Below are positions 45,224-60,412 of a DNA stretch of 64,000 bases, piece by piece (within the stretch, counting starts at the first letter, position 1; every line of letters starts with the position of its first letter). Source of the DNA: Stromatinia cepivora (taxonomy: Eukaryota > Ascomycota > Leotiomycetes > Helotiales > Sclerotiniaceae); contig RCTD01000010.1 of assembly GCA_014898415.1 (NCBI GenBank), forward strand, positions 1,488,001 through 1,552,000, in the 5' to 3' direction. The notes beneath the pieces were generated by a model, which saw only the letters and a list, made by a program, of their open reading frames with translations, made no database searches and was not told the origin of the DNA. Position numbers and translations under genes: made by a program.

Positions 45224-45755
45224 GTTGTGCACTTGTGACTGGTTGTGGTCTTCTTGTGAAGAATGTGAGTATTGTTAATGTATCATGCGTCATGTATAAT
45301 GGATGTATGGTGGGTAGCACGGAGGAAGAAAGATTGGAGGGGTGTGGGAGATGAATATATAATGTCGATGCGCATCCAGCATTGGATAGCCCCTCAAGTT
45401 TGCTATGTGCTTGTTCTCATTTGCCTCATGTATATCATATCGTACAATCGATTACGCATCCAAACAATTTTCTCCCGTGTATGTCAACAAACTTTGTGCG
45501 ATAGCAAAATCCAAACTGACTTTGCTTGTATACACAGACAACGGCAGATAAAAACTCGGAAAGATGTAACAGAAATCTCCAAACAAGATTTGCATGCAAG
45601 TAAAGAATAACACAAGTAAAGAATAACATTATGCTTATGAATCTCATTCCTACTGCGGTTTAGTAAATTGCTCTATTCTATTCTCTTTTCAGTGTTGTGC
45701 TATGCGATTGGGTATCAAATGTACTGTATGCTAAGATATACTCATCTCAATCTAA
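45224..45755. other. Intergenic
   Basis: Between the CCCH gene start and the tubulin cofactor 3' end. No gene or RNA recognised. Confidence 0.5.
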
Positions 45756-47769
45756 TCAATCTGTCCTCTCCTCCCCAGGAAATTTCCTCGAATCTTTGAA
45801 TTCCACTCTAACCCTAGCCTCCATACCATCCACACAAAGACCAACATCTTTCGTTGTATCCTCCAACTCTACTTCTCTTTTCATGAATTTGCCTGCCATG
45901 GATTTCCTCGATTGTTCGTCAGTTTGCGCAGCAACTTTGTCAATCTCGGTGCCAGAATCGTTTCCTTTAGATTGTTTTTGAATCCCATCGGACAAGCTCA
46001 CAGGTGCAAAAACTTCTCCGACCTTGTCTACGCCATTATCGTCATCATACTCATCAATATCTTCGTATCCCGCGACTGGATCCCACTCTCCCGTTTCCCA
46101 AATAAGCTTCAAACTCATGGGTCTACGATCCAGTAATCTTCCCACAATCCCCTTGATCCTATATATACTAAACGCCTTAGGTATCTCCTTCACTATTATG
46201 GTTTCCTTTTGATGAATCTCTGGTTTTGCCGGAACGTAGAATGTGAATCTAATCAAACGTGCTTCCAAAAAAGCAGGATTAATCTCCGCTTTCTCTTTCC
46301 TCGCCACTACCGGAGGGCCATGAAGATCACATAACTCCTTGTATCGTTTGTGTCTGGAAATCACTGTCGATTCTTGGTCTGATCCCACAGCTCCAAGTTC
46401 CTTGCCAATTTGGGAGAGGTAGAATAATTCTGCGTTATTTCGATCTTGAGGGGTGATGCTGCTAAAGTTCAATTTTTGGAGGCTCCCAAGGCGTGCTAAT
46501 GTTAACATAAATTCTTCATTAAGACTTCCCATTGTGGAATCGTCGCTTTTTTCTTGATAGATTTGGTTCTTAGATATTCGTAAAGATGTCATCCCAGGAA
46601 ATATATAGACGAGTTCGTCCACAAAATCCCAATTGTCGATTTTGTTAGAAGATAAATCGATGTATGATAACTTCTTGTTGAAGATTAATGGTGTGAATGT
46701 TTTGACAGAACCTGGCACTGACATCGTTCCTGTTGTATATATTTTGTTTCCTTTAAGAAGTAACGATTCGAGGGATGTGAGTTGAGTCAATACCTCCAGA
46801 TCTGTCAATGATGTGAAGTCGTTATACTCAAGAGTCAAAGAGGCAAGAGAACAATTCGTGATAGGTGAACTCAATTTTTGGAAGCCATTTGATGATGCCG
46901 TCAGAGATACTGTAGAGGTGAACCTTTGCATGAGTGTGCAAAGTTCATTCCAATCAATGAGGGTTTCATCTAATTCTAGAGCCTGAATCATATTGAAGAC
47001 TTCTTCAACAGATCCCAGCATAATCGCATTTAACATTTTGCTTGTGTCAAGCTTTAATCTGTTCCCGCTACAATAATCATATTAGTCAAGCTTCGTCAAC
47101 ATTTGGAAGTCCTTACTTTAATCTTAAGATTTTCAGATTCTTCAACTGCTCACAAATGGTTTCTATCTCATATAGAGATCTGAACAAATTCCTACTCAAG
47201 TCCAACTCAACGATGCTTGGACATGCTTCTCCAACAGTAAGATCTACCACTGGTCTATCTATCGCTGATGTAGCAGAGGCCTCCATTGTCTGAGATTTGG
47301 TATGAGCCCTATTGATGCGTTGTCCATCAACCAGGACAATTTTCAGTTCATGCACCTGAGCCTGCTGCTCTGCAATTTTGTCAAATCCAACCTCCTGTGC
47401 TACCTTTCCAGATATTACAATTTGCATGTCCGGGTCCAGGCCATCTCCGGAGGCATATTTATGAAATACCGCTTCCACAAAGCTCTGCTCGGGATCTGGT
47501 TTTCTGGTAGGACGTATGAAACTTGCTGGAGTTGGTGCTTTACTCAAACCTGCAGATATTAGAAGTTGTACCCCAAAAATATCTCTCATACCAAGAAACC
47601 TACATTCAAAGTACCCTTTCCCATCATTCTTACCCCGCGAAGGGTCGTCCCATTCAACCCCCAGCCATTCCTTCTCTGTACCCTTGACCTCTCCAATATA
47701 TCGGATTGTGCATAATTGCCCTTGAAACGACACTCGTTGACCTACAAAATAGTTGTGATTTTGTGACAT
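45756..47769 (-). CDS. Tubulin-folding cofactor E (CAP-Gly, LRR, ubiquitin-like)
   Basis: Exons 47117-47769 and 45756-47067, giving 654 aa. The 49-nt intron runs GTAAGG...TTGTAG; the join restores the leucine-rich-repeat text ILRLNGNRLKLDTSKM. The N-terminal CAP-Gly domain (about 8-70) has GQLCTIRYIGEVKGTEKEWL and GVEWDDPSRGKNDG. Leucine-rich repeats span roughly 180-420 (IVELDLSRNLFRSLYEIETI, LTSLESLLLKGNKIY, LSYIDLSSNKIDNWDF). The C-terminal ubiquitin-like region includes IVKEIPKAFSIYRIKGIVGR and LLDRRPMSLKLIW. The order matches TBCE/Alf-type cofactor E, which acts with cofactors C and D in assembling alpha/beta-tubulin. Its start faces the SF3a66 gene across 324 bases. Confidence 0.93.
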
Positions 47770-48093
47770 TGTAAAAAAGGTTCATTCGTTGATTGTGCTC
47801 ATCAGGAAATAAGTTGCAGCCTTGCAAAGAGAGGCTGAACCACAGCCGAACTTTTTTTCGCGACATCAATATCAACTTCCCATCACAACACCCACCTACT
47901 CAGCGAACCCTCCATTCTCCCATCACAATAATTTTGACCCAATATCAGTTTCGAAGTCGCAAATACAAATTGGCCTTTGAAATTATCGAATTTCAACGTC
48001 TCCATACAATTACTAGCACCCATCAGTCTTCAAGCTCACCAGCCTTGAAATCTACTTCTTACACCCTTCTCACCTCCTCCTCACCTCTTCACA
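47770..48093. promoter_or_regulatory. Divergent promoter between cofactor E and SF3a66 genes
   Basis: 324 bases between two divergent ATGs; the right part is C/T-rich leader sequence of the splicing-factor gene. Confidence 0.45.
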
Positions 48094-48813
48094 ATGGACT
48101 ACCAAAACCGCGCCGGTAGCAAGTTCGGCGGCGGTGGTGTCGCCTCTACCTCTGCAACCAATGCCGATCGCCGCGAACGACTCCGCAAACTCGCTCTCGA
48201 AACCATCGATCTAGACAAAGACCCCTACTTCTTCAAAAACCACGTCGGCTCCTTCGAATGTCGACTCTGTCTCACCGTCCACCAAAACGATGGCTCCTAT
48301 CTCGCACACACCCAAGGGCGCAAGCATCAAACCAATCTCGCGCGGCGCGCCGCACGCGAAGAGAAAGAAGGACGAGCAGGCATCGATCCCATCACCGGTT
48401 TACCCGTCGGAATGGTAGGAGCGCAAGTCAGCGTCCGCAAGAACATGGTGAAGATTGGACGACCCGGGTATAAGATAACGAAGACTCGGGATCCGGTTAC
48501 GAGACAGCAGGGATTGTTATTTCAGTTGCAGTATCCGGAGATAGCGTCGGATGTGCAGCCGCGCATTCGCTTTATGAGTGCGTATGAGCAGAAGGTGGAG
48601 GATCCGGATAAGGACTTTCAGTATATGTTGGTAGCGGCTGAGCCCTATGAGACGTGTGGGTTTAAGTTGCAGGCGAGGGAGATTGATCGCTCGAATGATA
48701 GGTATTGGACTTGGTGGGATTCTGATTTGAAGGAATTCTGGGTCCAGATTATGTTCAAGACGGAGAGAGAGGAGAGATACAGTGGTGTGCCTGGTTTGGC
48801 TCCAGTTAGGTGA
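48094..48813 (+). CDS. Splicing factor 3a subunit 2 (SF3a66/Prp11)
   Basis: Single exon, 239 aa. The N-terminus MDYQNRAGSKFGGGGVAS is followed by a matrin-type C2H2 finger, CRLCLTVHQNDGSYLAHTQG and RKH (about 54-76). The family's conserved block comes next (RPGYKITKTRDPVTRQQGLL, FQLQYPEI, RFMSAYEQKVEDPDKDFQYM, LVAAEPYETCGFKLQAREID, KEFWVQIMFK). It lacks the Pro-rich C-terminal tail of animal SF3a66, as yeast Prp11 does. The protein is part of U2 snRNP and contributes to branch-site recognition in pre-spliceosome assembly. Codon use is strongly C-ending in the first third, typical of well-expressed genes. Confidence 0.95.
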   Translation: MDYQNRAGSKFGGGGVASTSATNADRRERLRKLALETIDLDKDPYFFKNHVGSFECRLCLTVHQNDGSYLAHTQGRKHQTNLARRAAREEKEGRAGIDPITGLPVGMVGAQVSVRKNMVKIGRPGYKITKTRDPVTRQQGLLFQLQYPEIASDVQPRIRFMSAYEQKVEDPDKDFQYMLVAAEPYETCGFKLQAREIDRSNDRYWTWWDSDLKEFWVQIMFKTEREERYSGVPGLAPVR

Positions 48814-49320
48814 ATCGGAAGGGTCATGTCGGATGGAGTTCAGAGGAGTTTGTAATGGCCAAATTGTACTATAATATGAGATCGATATCATTTCATTTTT
48901 TGATTGAATGTATAGATGTTTCCCAAGGTTTACCCAGGTACATCATTTTCTACCTAATGTTTCCCACCATGATCACATTTAAAAAGTTCTTCCCATCTTA
49001 AAACCCACCCTTATGCCAGAAGTCTAGAACTAGGCTGATTCGCTCATGTGTACATCCAGTCGGAATAAAATCAGGAAAAAATAAAAGCACCGCTAGATGT
49101 AAGACGTAAGACGTCTAATTTTAATCTTGCAGAACATGTAATCAGTGGTATCCGACTAGATTAACCTTTAAAAGGCCATGTAATAACAAATAGCCAATAG
49201 AAATACTTCACTCCAGGTGAAATTTGCTTGGACTATCAAATGTCCATAAACCGGCCCATGTGGTAGCTGTAAAGCTTCATAACTGACTGGTTAGACCAAA
49301 TACTCGAGGAGTTACAACGA
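48814..49320. other. Convergent 3' region
   Basis: Between the 3' ends of SF3a66 and the COT-1 kinase gene. No gene recognised; TAAGACGTAAGACGTC near 49100 is a short direct repeat. Confidence 0.5.
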
Positions 49321-51510
<2,190 letters not shown>

Positions 51511-51763
51511 CTTAATTGTATGGATATTCGACCGATATTGGTGAAACGGAGTAGTGTATCTCTTGATCCTAGAGAACAGGAATAAAGCGTAAGGAAGTCG
51601 CGTTTGCTAACTGTTAAAGTTCCGTGTCCACCGCTTGTGCGTTGTTCATGGATGGATTCACTTTTTGCTTTCCCGTCCCTCTATTAGGCATTCATTCTAT
51701 TTTTGATATGAACACTAGATGAAAAGGAAAGATGCTCTCTTCACAGGTCTCCCAAAAATATTG

Positions 51764-51799
51764 AACTGAACTGAATTGAATTGAATTGAATTGAATTGA
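51764..51799 (+). repeat. GAATT pentamer repeat
   Basis: Seven near-perfect GAATT/GAACT units in the probable 5' region of cot1. Confidence 0.8.
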
Positions 51800-52171
51800 G
51801 AATTTTTTTTACAAACAAATTCTACTAGATTTATAAAGGGGGATTGTTCAGGGCTTTCTCGCACTGGCTGATTTCTTGCTTCTTCCCTGACCTAATTAAG
51901 GGATGAAGTTCGTTTGGCTCTGGGCTGGCTCACCAGCTTTGGTCTCTGTGATATGTAACTTTTTCGTAGCGAAGCTTTGATGCTAGCTTTTGGGTCCAAA
52001 ATCACTGCATAAACATTTTCCTATTGGTTCAACGGATCAATGCTTGCTTTAAAAGGAAAACTACTCTACTAGGATTTTGTTGATCATCAGGGGGAAAGGA
52101 GGAGAAAGACAATTTGTCTTCCCTTTATTAATTATATTGTTAAGTTTACTCGTAATACGATTTCGAATTGC

Positions 52172-52177
52172 AGCCTC

Positions 52178-52213
<36 letters not shown>
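52172..52213 (+). repeat. AGCCTG hexamer repeat
   Basis: Seven copies, the first with one change (AGCCTC). Not in a supported gene. Confidence 0.85.
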
Positions 52214-52967
52214 TCGGGTCTTGTCAAATCGGTAGTAACAGAGTCTCTTCAATTTGCACACCTACGGAGGTGCATATCTTTCATTGCAGAGGGGTCTTCT
52301 GCAGGAGAACTTTGGAGGTTCCATGCGTTCTATGCATCTTCCCTAGATACAATAGAAAGTTGTTCTTGGCATAACCCCTGGAAAGCCCAGAAGCCAACCT
52401 CCTCTTTTAGCATTTAGTACCGTATTATATTTCCGAGTAGCACGTGGAAATAATGTCAATGATGCTTTGAGTAGTACAATGGGTAGAGGCATTGCATTTA
52501 TACCCACATATTCTGAGTACAAACAAGTACCGTAGTCACACCAGCAAAAGACTCCTCTGATTGTAGTAAGCAGCCGCAAGGGAGAAAATGTGAGCCTCCT
52601 AGGTAGTCCGTCGATAAACCCCTAGTGCATGCTTATCTTGAAGGAACTGGGGTCTTTCCGCGGGATACTTTGAGCCTCAATTCACTACTACGATAATAAA
52701 ACGTCAAAGGTTGCGAAATCAATACCACGAGATTACACGGATAGACAGAATTTACTTTAACAGATCTTCACACATCAATGTCTCCATAAATTTAGATGAT
52801 AGATCAAATCCCTAGAACACGGGTGGAAGTCAATGACACTAAACTACCAATACCTTACCGTGGGCAGTTGGGGCGAAAATGAAGCCTACGTGAATGAGAA
52901 GATGTTACGAATGGAGTCCGGATGTTTAATTGGTATCTATAGTTATTACTCCTGAACTTTCTAATAA

Positions 52968-53782
52968 TCAATCTCCATCATCATCAAGAACAATTTCCAA
53001 TAACTTGGGATCCCTCGCCCAATCAACACCACTACCAACTACCACAGCACTAGCAGTATTCTTCATGATCCTCCATCTCTGTCTACTATTCTTCATCGCT
53101 CCCTCCAACTCATCCAACTGTGCACGAACTTCAGGATCTTGAATGTTCTCTTTCCCTTGACTATTCGCCTCTTCTGCCAGAGCCATCATTTTCGTAGCTA
53201 GTTCAATGTTCTTCCTGCCCGTAATAATGTTCTCGTTGGACTCTTTCATCAACTCTTCTCTTGATGATTGGAGGTTGTTAGATATCTGAGCCAGATTTTC
53301 AGAAAGAGCATCACGTTTCCCAATGAGTGGTAAGAGGTCCCTATGGTTTTGTCAATAATGCAAGAAATGGGTTGGAAGAGAGTGACTTACTGTTCTATAA
53401 CCGAAGCATTACTACCCGCATGAACTGCCTTCAATATGGGATTGGCAATAACGACATTCTCAATGATCTTTGACCGTAACGAGTAATTAGCCTTTGACTC
53501 AAGAAGATCTTTCTCTGCCTTTCGGATATCTTCATCGCCGACTTCTTCTGGTTGATCTAAAAATGGTCAGAACACGTGCTCTAAAAAATCTGTATATAGG
53601 AACATACCTCCCGAAGAAATAACACCTTGAGCTTTCAACAAAGCGATCTCAACTTGGAGTTCTTCCAATTTGTCGTACACTTCCAAGATGCGTTTCTCTT
53701 GCTCACTCAAAGGAGGTGTATCGTTGGTTGATCCCGTCATTTCAACCCCTTCCATACCCTCAACAATTTCCTGACGCGACAT
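52968..53782 (-). CDS. Kinetochore protein CENP-H (Fta3/Mcm16-like)
   Basis: Exons 53608-53782, 53391-53556 and 52968-53340, giving 237 aa. Introns are 51 nt (GTATGT...TTTTAG, CTGAC branch) and 50 nt (GTAAGT...CCATAG). Mostly alpha-helical coiled coil (KRILEVYDKLEELQVEIALL, KRDALSENLAQISNNLQSSR). The CENP-H family signature near the C-terminus is RWRIMKNTASAVVVGSGVDW, then ARDPKLLEIVLDDD. CENP-H belongs to the constitutive centromere-associated network (inner kinetochore). The start at 53782 is chosen because the longer upstream frame (from 53881) lacks family-like sequence. Confidence 0.88.
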
Positions 53783-54304
53783 TTTGTCTCTTGCATCTAT
53801 CTGCCTTCTAGTTCTGAATACAGAAGGATCCAGATATCTACAATTTGTTGTTCGTGAGAAACGCGTCTTCTTCGAAAACACATAGATCCAGATACAGATT
53901 AGTCCAAACGGCGGCCAGCCACATTTAGTGTGGCACGCGGTGAACGAAATAACCCACCTCTTTCAAAATTCTATATTAAATCGATCCATCAATATTCTCA
54001 GCTGAAACTTTACTATGGGTAATCGGAGTTTTCTGATTCATTAAGAAAATTTAAATTAAACTGTTTCCAATTCATTATCGATATTGTTGTATACCATCAA
54101 AATACAGGTGTTTTCAATCATTCATTGGATCTGTGTGTGGCTTGCCCAGACGAGGCGGCCAAACCTTAACTTATACACTTACCGTCTCTAACCAGCCTTA
54201 GTGATCTTAGTATCTTGATCGTTATGCGACAAAACATTTTCTACTTTTTATAAGACGAAGAGTAATATGGCAAGTTCCTGAAACTGTGAGATGCATGAAC
54301 GGAT
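53783..54304. promoter_or_regulatory. Divergent region between CENP-H and Atg11 genes
   Basis: 522 bases between divergent ATGs. AT-rich; no gene or discrete regulatory motif identified. Confidence 0.4.
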
Positions 54305-57300
54305 ATGGAACTTCACGTATACATTGCCCATACGGGCCAACATCTTCAGGTAGACCCTGGATCCTTCACCTCGTAAGTTTTCTACATTATGTTAGTTCGA
54401 TCATAGATGCTGATAACCTTTCAAGTTTGGACGATTTCAAGAAATGGGTAGCCAAATATACGCCTATTGCCGCCAGTGATCACATATCTCTTACCGCAGC
54501 AGCCAAGGCAGTGCGATTTCAAGCGCTTTCCTCAGAGGTACCGATGACGGCATTGCTAGACTGTATATTTACTAATTTAATCTAGCAAGAGATATTCGTA
54601 TACGATAGACGCATCATCCAGCAATCCTCCATTGCATCTGCGAAGTCATTGATATCCGAAATTCCTCTACCGCGCAAACACACCGTCTCTCAACCCCCAG
54701 ATTCGATCACAAACGAGAAGAACCTACAAGCATGGAAGGACTTGTTCGCCGAGAGACGGGCATGGGCTGTGAAGGTGGTGGATGATTGTGCTGCCATGTC
54801 AGATCAAGCGCAGCAAAGATATATCGAAACAGAGGTGATTATTCGGTGCGTGGATACCGCCGTTTTGAACCTGGGGAAGCATGTCAGGGCGCTAGATCAA
54901 AAGAATACAGAGGTTCAAAACGACGTCAAAGAAATGCAAAAGCTCAATACTACTAACGGAAATTGGGAAGCGTCAATATCTCGACTAGAATCGCTGCCTG
55001 CGAGCGCAGATGTGATCAAGTTCATCACACGCCGGGATTTGTCGAAAATGCAGCGCCCGACCACCTTGGGGGATCTGATTGATGCGGAAGAGGTGAAGAG
55101 ATCTGGAAAGCTGTTACGGAACATATCGACGAATCTCGAGCGAAAGAGTGTAGAGGTCGGACAAGAAGTATACGAGGTTATGCGAAGGATTGATCATCTA
55201 ATTGAGAAGGTCAAGAAGAGTCCTGCACGAGCGGCTATTCCGCATGCCCAGGAGCCTATTTCTTTGATGGAGGATATTGAAGCTATCTCTAAAAAAGTCA
55301 ACACTGACTGTGAAACTGTTCTGGGCTTTGCCAACACCTCGAAAAATATTTCACAAGCTTCAAAATCGGCTCTGCTTCACACTGAGAAGTTTTTACCATC
55401 TTTATCTAAAAGAGCACTGGAAATGGAGGGATTGGTGCAGACTGTTACTAAATTGCGAAATTCTACCGCAATCTCGTCCCTAGAGTTCATGTATGACATC
55501 GCCAGCTTGACAACAACGCTTGCCGAAGTAAATAGTCGATTTGCCGCCTTGGAGTTAGATAGTGATGTGATTGATGCCTTGCATATGATCTCCATGCTAG
55601 ATACATTACCAGTCACGTATGCCTCATTCTTGGCTGAGGCAGTCAGGCGAAGCGAATGGGATGAGAAAGTCAGATCAGATTCTTCGACCTTAGCTAACGA
55701 AATGGCAAATTTCCAAGAGGAGGAAACTAGGCGACGACTAAAGTGGCAGAAAAACATCGGGGCCACTTTGTGGGAAGAAAAGCCCGAAACGCAAGTCATG
55801 GCTTTGGAAGTTATCTTGCATGGAGAGAAAGATGATTGGCCTCAAGCATCTCGGCGGGATTTAGAAGAAATTCTCGAAATACTTAAAGCTGATGATTCTC
55901 AATCTCCGATTGTAAGCGACATCTCAAGAATCATTTCAGATCTTAACAGTCCAACGAGGCAGCAAAGCAGGAGGGCAAATGCCTTCAAAGCAGGAAGTAT
56001 TCATGAATCTGCTCTTGGCAAAAGTGCTCTTCTGATGCGTGGAGATAATGACGTGTTAAAAAGCCTGCAAGATGATAAATTAAAGCTCGAGAACAAGCTT
56101 AAAACTGCTGAAAGTCGAGTTCGAAGGCTTGAAGATCTATTTCATCGGCAGACTCAGGTTAGCAGGACTTCAAGTGGTAATGTGTTTACAGTATCCAATA
56201 ATCCCAGCCCGGATGTTCAAAATGTAACAAACCCCATGGCATCACCACGTCTCAATGACGACTCCCGTCGTTCTTCAATCTCATCTCGACGCTTTTCTGC
56301 AAATCGAGGAGAGGAAGAAAAGGCATTCCAGCAGAAATTGCTTTCCTTGGAGGCAGAATTGATAGCCGAACGTGAACGTGCTTCGGGTCTAGAGAAGGAA
56401 GTTGCTGCGAAGAACACCTCAATGAGCGAGTTGAACTCTCAACTTGAAGAAGTAAATTCCATGAAACAAGACCTTTCGGAAAACTTTAAAGCACAGCAGC
56501 GTGATTTCATGGAAGAGCGCAAATCTTTGGAGGACGAAATTAAGCGCCTCAAGGCGAGACTAGAAGAGCTGGAGGACGAGATTGATAGATATATAGGTTC
56601 CAGAGAGAACGAGAAGTCCGATGTTGATGATCGTGTTCGTCTCTTACAAGAAGAGTTGGAAAAATTACGCAAGGATGCTGCTGCGGAGGCTCAGAAAGCT
56701 CAAGGTCAGGTTGACTTTTTGAGAAATGATGCGAAGTTACAGAGGGAGACCAATGAGATTTTGGAAAGGCAAATGCAGAGCCTCAGAGAAGAAAATAAGG
56801 AATTGATGTCCCGGACTATTCAGGCAGAATCAGTTGCTGAGGATCAACTCAAAGCTCTGCAAGATATCCATTTGCAACTATCGCCTAAGTTAAGGATGCC
56901 ACAAGAGTTCACAGCACTCTCAGGATCATTGACCAACAAATCACTGAACCTGTTATCTGAGCTTGAGAATACGAAGCGGGATTACAATCTTGCGAAGTCA
57001 CAACGAGACGACGCGGAGACGACAATATCGGAACTTAAAGACGAACTTACAAAATATAGAGAGAAATTTGATCTCGAAGAAAAGGCGTCTCAATCCCTTC
57101 GCGAAGAATTAGCTTCCGAAAAAGCTAAATTTTCCGCTCTCGAGGCCGAACTTACTGATGAACGCCTTCAATTAAGCTCCCTAAGAACTAGGATGGCGGA
57201 TGGCGAGACGGGCTCCGAAGCTCTACGCAGTCGTCTGGAGGAAGAGGAACAAAAGGTCACATCTTTGTCAGAAGATCTAGCTGGACAGCTTTCCCGAATT

Positions 57301-58536
57301 GGGAGTCTCGAGGAAGAAATGAGATCGCATCAAGAGAAGAACCAATTTGCACAAGAAAGGTTCGAGAGATTGAACAATCGATTCGATTCACGTACTTCAC
57401 GTGCAAAAGATCTCACGCAACGATTGTATTCACAGAACGATAAACTTGTTCGACTACTTGAGCGATTGAGTTATTCGGTTACCAAGGAGAACGGCTCTAT
57501 GATGATTCAAAAGTTACCAAAGCCTGATCGTAGCATCATCAATGGAAATGATTCCTCAGATGCGGGCAATAAAATCAGGCGAAGCATGACAGGCTCTACA
57601 ACCATGAGAGCCATGATTGACAGTGGAGATCTCGACTTGTTATATTGGATGCACAACGATGACCCTGAAGCAGAAGCCGAAAAGTATGATGCTTATATCA
57701 ATTCTATTGGCAGTTTTGATGTGGATAACTTTTGTGAGGTCATTGCAAAGAGAGTCAGGGATATAGAATATACAGCCAAGAAATATTCCAAAGATGCTCG
57801 TTCTTACAGGGAAAAGTCTCATAGAGCCCAAAAGGAAGCTCATGAGAAAATTGCTTTCAAGAATTTCAAAGAAGGCGATCTAGCTCTGTTCTTACCAACT
57901 AGAAATCAATCTACCGGAGCATGGGCTGCGTTCAACGTTGGCGCTCCTCATTACTTCCTTCGAGAACAAGATTCCCATAAATTGCGCTCCCGCGATTGGT
58001 TACTAGCTCGAATCCACAGGATTGAAGACAGAGTTGTCGATCTCTCCAAATCCATGACCGACGGTCGCTCTTTTGCAAGTACAGGCGGCGATTCCTTCGA
58101 AGACGATAATCCCTTTGACCTTTCCGACGGTCTCCGCTGGTATCTTATCGATGCCGCGGAAGAAAAACCTGGTGCACCATCTACTCCCGGCCTTGCCAAA
58201 AGCACAGTTGCCAGCGCAAATATTGAAGCCACAGCAACAATTCGTCGCTCCAAAAAATCATCTACTACCGGTGCTGAAGGTCTCAATAAAACTCTTGCCA
58301 AAAGTCTTGATAGTCGTCGAAGTAGTAGTAATTCTAAGAAAGCTATTCCGGCTGTCTCATCACCACTGAGAAAAACAGACTCTACGGCTTCGGTTATTGG
58401 GTTGAGAAATGCGGCGAATGATGATGCGATGGGTACCGGTGCGAATTCGATACTTGTGAGAAATAGTGATGGGATTGCTGATGGGAAGGCAAATAACGAG
58501 GTTCGAAATCCTTTGGATAATCTCTTGGGTCCTTGA
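54305..58536 (+). CDS. atg11: Autophagy scaffold Atg11
   Basis: Exons 54305-54372, 54426-54537 and 54586-58536, giving 1376 aa. Introns are 53 nt (GTAAGT...TTCAAG) and 48 nt (GTACCG...TCTAG). The N-terminus MELHVYIAHTGQHLQVDPGS then FTSLDDFKKW is the ubiquitin-like start of Atg11/Atg17-like scaffolds, followed by QEIFVYDRR and AWKDLFAERRAWA. Long coiled coils occupy roughly 480-980 (heptads such as LSENFKAQQRDFMEERKSLE). The conserved C-terminal Atg11 domain (about 1080-1200) includes FKEGDLALFLPTRN, AWAAFNVGAPHYFL and RDWLLARIHRIEDRVVD. A Ser/Lys-rich tail follows. Atg11 links cargo receptors to the Atg1 kinase complex in selective autophagy. The first two exons are short and easily missed; without them the large frame has no ATG near its start. 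Confidence 0.94.
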
Positions 58537-59397
58537 TCTCGACTTGTTTGTGTGTCTATCTTGTGCCATTTGAAGAGTTCTTGTATGGCTGTGGATATTC
58601 TCGTTCTGTCGTCATACTATGTTATGTCACATTATACTTCTCCAAGCAAAACATACGCTGATAGTGCGAGTATTCTTAGAATGTTCATCATGTTCACAAT
58701 GGTCATGGCTATCCTTCAGCTCTAAGCACAGGCTTCGGGGAGCATTCGACAACAGTCACAGGAATAGAAGAAGGGAGATCAACAGAGGAAGACACAAATA
58801 CATCACCAAACCATATGAAAAGATCAATGATTTGGGATTCCTTGTGGTCCATAGATCTTAGTTTGGAGAGTGGAAAGGGGGTTAGGGCAAGGGGTTTTTA
58901 GGTTTCTAGTTTTCTTTGGGTTTTTTAAGGTGTAGGGTTTGGTGGGTGTGGGAGGGTGAATAGGGGGATTGATTGTATGATAGGGATATATGGATATATG
59001 GATATATGGATGGATGGATGGATGGATGAAAAGATAAGGTGCAATATTATGGGATAACTGGCTTGTCTTGCTTGTGTTAGGGAGTATGGATATACGGGAC
59101 AATTTCAAGATCGAGTACAATTTCGAATTCTAATTCTAATTCTCCCTCAGGCTGCTAATGGGACTGGGAACGGGCATGGGAATCTAATGGAATAGCTCGC
59201 TCCCATATCTACTTAGGTACGAATAGCTATTCCCTCAGCAAAGAAATTGCAATACGCTTAGATACGATGCATAATTTGCATAATTTACAGGAGTTTCATT
59301 CTACCATTTTACCATATGATTATGTTTTTTCTAGCGTGTTAGTGTTAGTTGGCGTTTGGTGGGTAATTTGCTTGGGATGGATGGGAATGGATGGGAT

Positions 59398-59480
59398 GGA
59401 AATGGAAATGGAAATGGAAATGGAAATGGAAATGGAAATGGAAATGGAAATGGAAATGGAAATGGAAATGGAAATGGAAT
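59398..59480 (+). repeat. GGAAAT hexamer array, about 14 copies
   Basis: Uninterrupted GGAAAT repeats, flanked by GGAT/GGGAT-like units. Translates to alternating Met-Glu or Gly-Asn, which is not a real protein. Confidence 0.95.
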
Positions 59481-59621
59481 GGAAAAGAGGGTGGGAATGG
59501 AAAAGAGGGCAATGGATGGGATGCGGTGGGGTGGGATGGATGGATGGATGTATAATATCAGAAATAAAAAGAGTAATTAAATACGATGATTAACTATTTA
59601 TTGAAGTTTTTACATTTTTAT

Positions 59622-59640
59622 ATATATATATATATATATA
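59622..59640. repeat. TA dinucleotide array
   Basis: About nine TA units in the gene-free region. Confidence 0.9.
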
Positions 59641-60412
59641 CAAATCCTTCCACAATAACCGACCAACCTTAAGCAAGTGTGTGTTTAGACCATCGAATTA
59701 ATTAGTATGATATATACCCTAGACCACATCAAGGATATCATGAAGATCATGAAGATCATGAAGATCAAGAATATAAACAGACGAGAAGAGGAGAGTAAGG
59801 AAAAGAAAGAAAGAAAAGAAAAGAAAGAAAAGAAAAGAAAGAAAAGAAAAGAAGTAAGGGTCCGACGATGTGGTATATATGTATCATACATACCTATCAT
59901 ACATATCAAATATGCCATGCCATGCAATGCAATGCCATAAGTAAAGTATATTGAAGTAAAGTGTAGATGGCTTAATACTTACAAGAAAAATGTGGAACAA
60001 GTATATTTCTTTTACTTCTACTTCTCTAGTATTGAACATACAATCACAATGGCTTCACAATACATCACATCACAACCACATCACAATTACTCAAAAATCA
60101 CAAAAACATCAAACAAAACTAAACATAAATGAACATGCAATGCATATTCTATTTAAGCACAAATTTATATGCTCTAAGGTCAAGGCAAAAGGCCGACCTG
60201 TACTACTTGACCATGGTTGAAGAGCCAAGTAACGCCCGCTTTATAAAATTCATCCATAAACCCTTTATGTTGAAACTTTTCCCTTGTAAATCCCCTGTAT
60301 ATGCCGTTGAAGGTCAAAATGCTTTTCCCCGGTATCATTGAAATCATTACTCATGTTGAAAGATTTATCCACAGCTCGCCTTAAAAAAAATTAAAACCCA
60401 TATAAACAAAAT

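Larger units (their letters stand above)
51511..52967. other. Gene-free stretch with short tandem repeats
   Basis: Upstream of cot1 and downstream of the CENP-H gene. It contains GAATT pentamers (about seven copies, 51764-51799) and AGCCTG hexamers (about seven copies, 52172-52213). No gene recognised. Confidence 0.5.
58537..60412. other. Gene-free stretch rich in simple repeats
   Basis: Between the 3' ends of the convergent atg11 and S-adenosylhomocysteine hydrolase genes. It holds GGATATAT and GGAT repeats (about 58988-59030), a GGAAAT hexamer array (59398-59480), a TA array (59622-59640) and GAAAA-rich sequence (59795-59852). Frames in it are repeat artefacts. Confidence 0.6.

Noticed and set aside
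59267..59593. Plus-strand frame with long Met-Glu repeat
   Set aside because: It is the GGAAAT microsatellite read in one frame; another frame gives Gly-Asn repeats.
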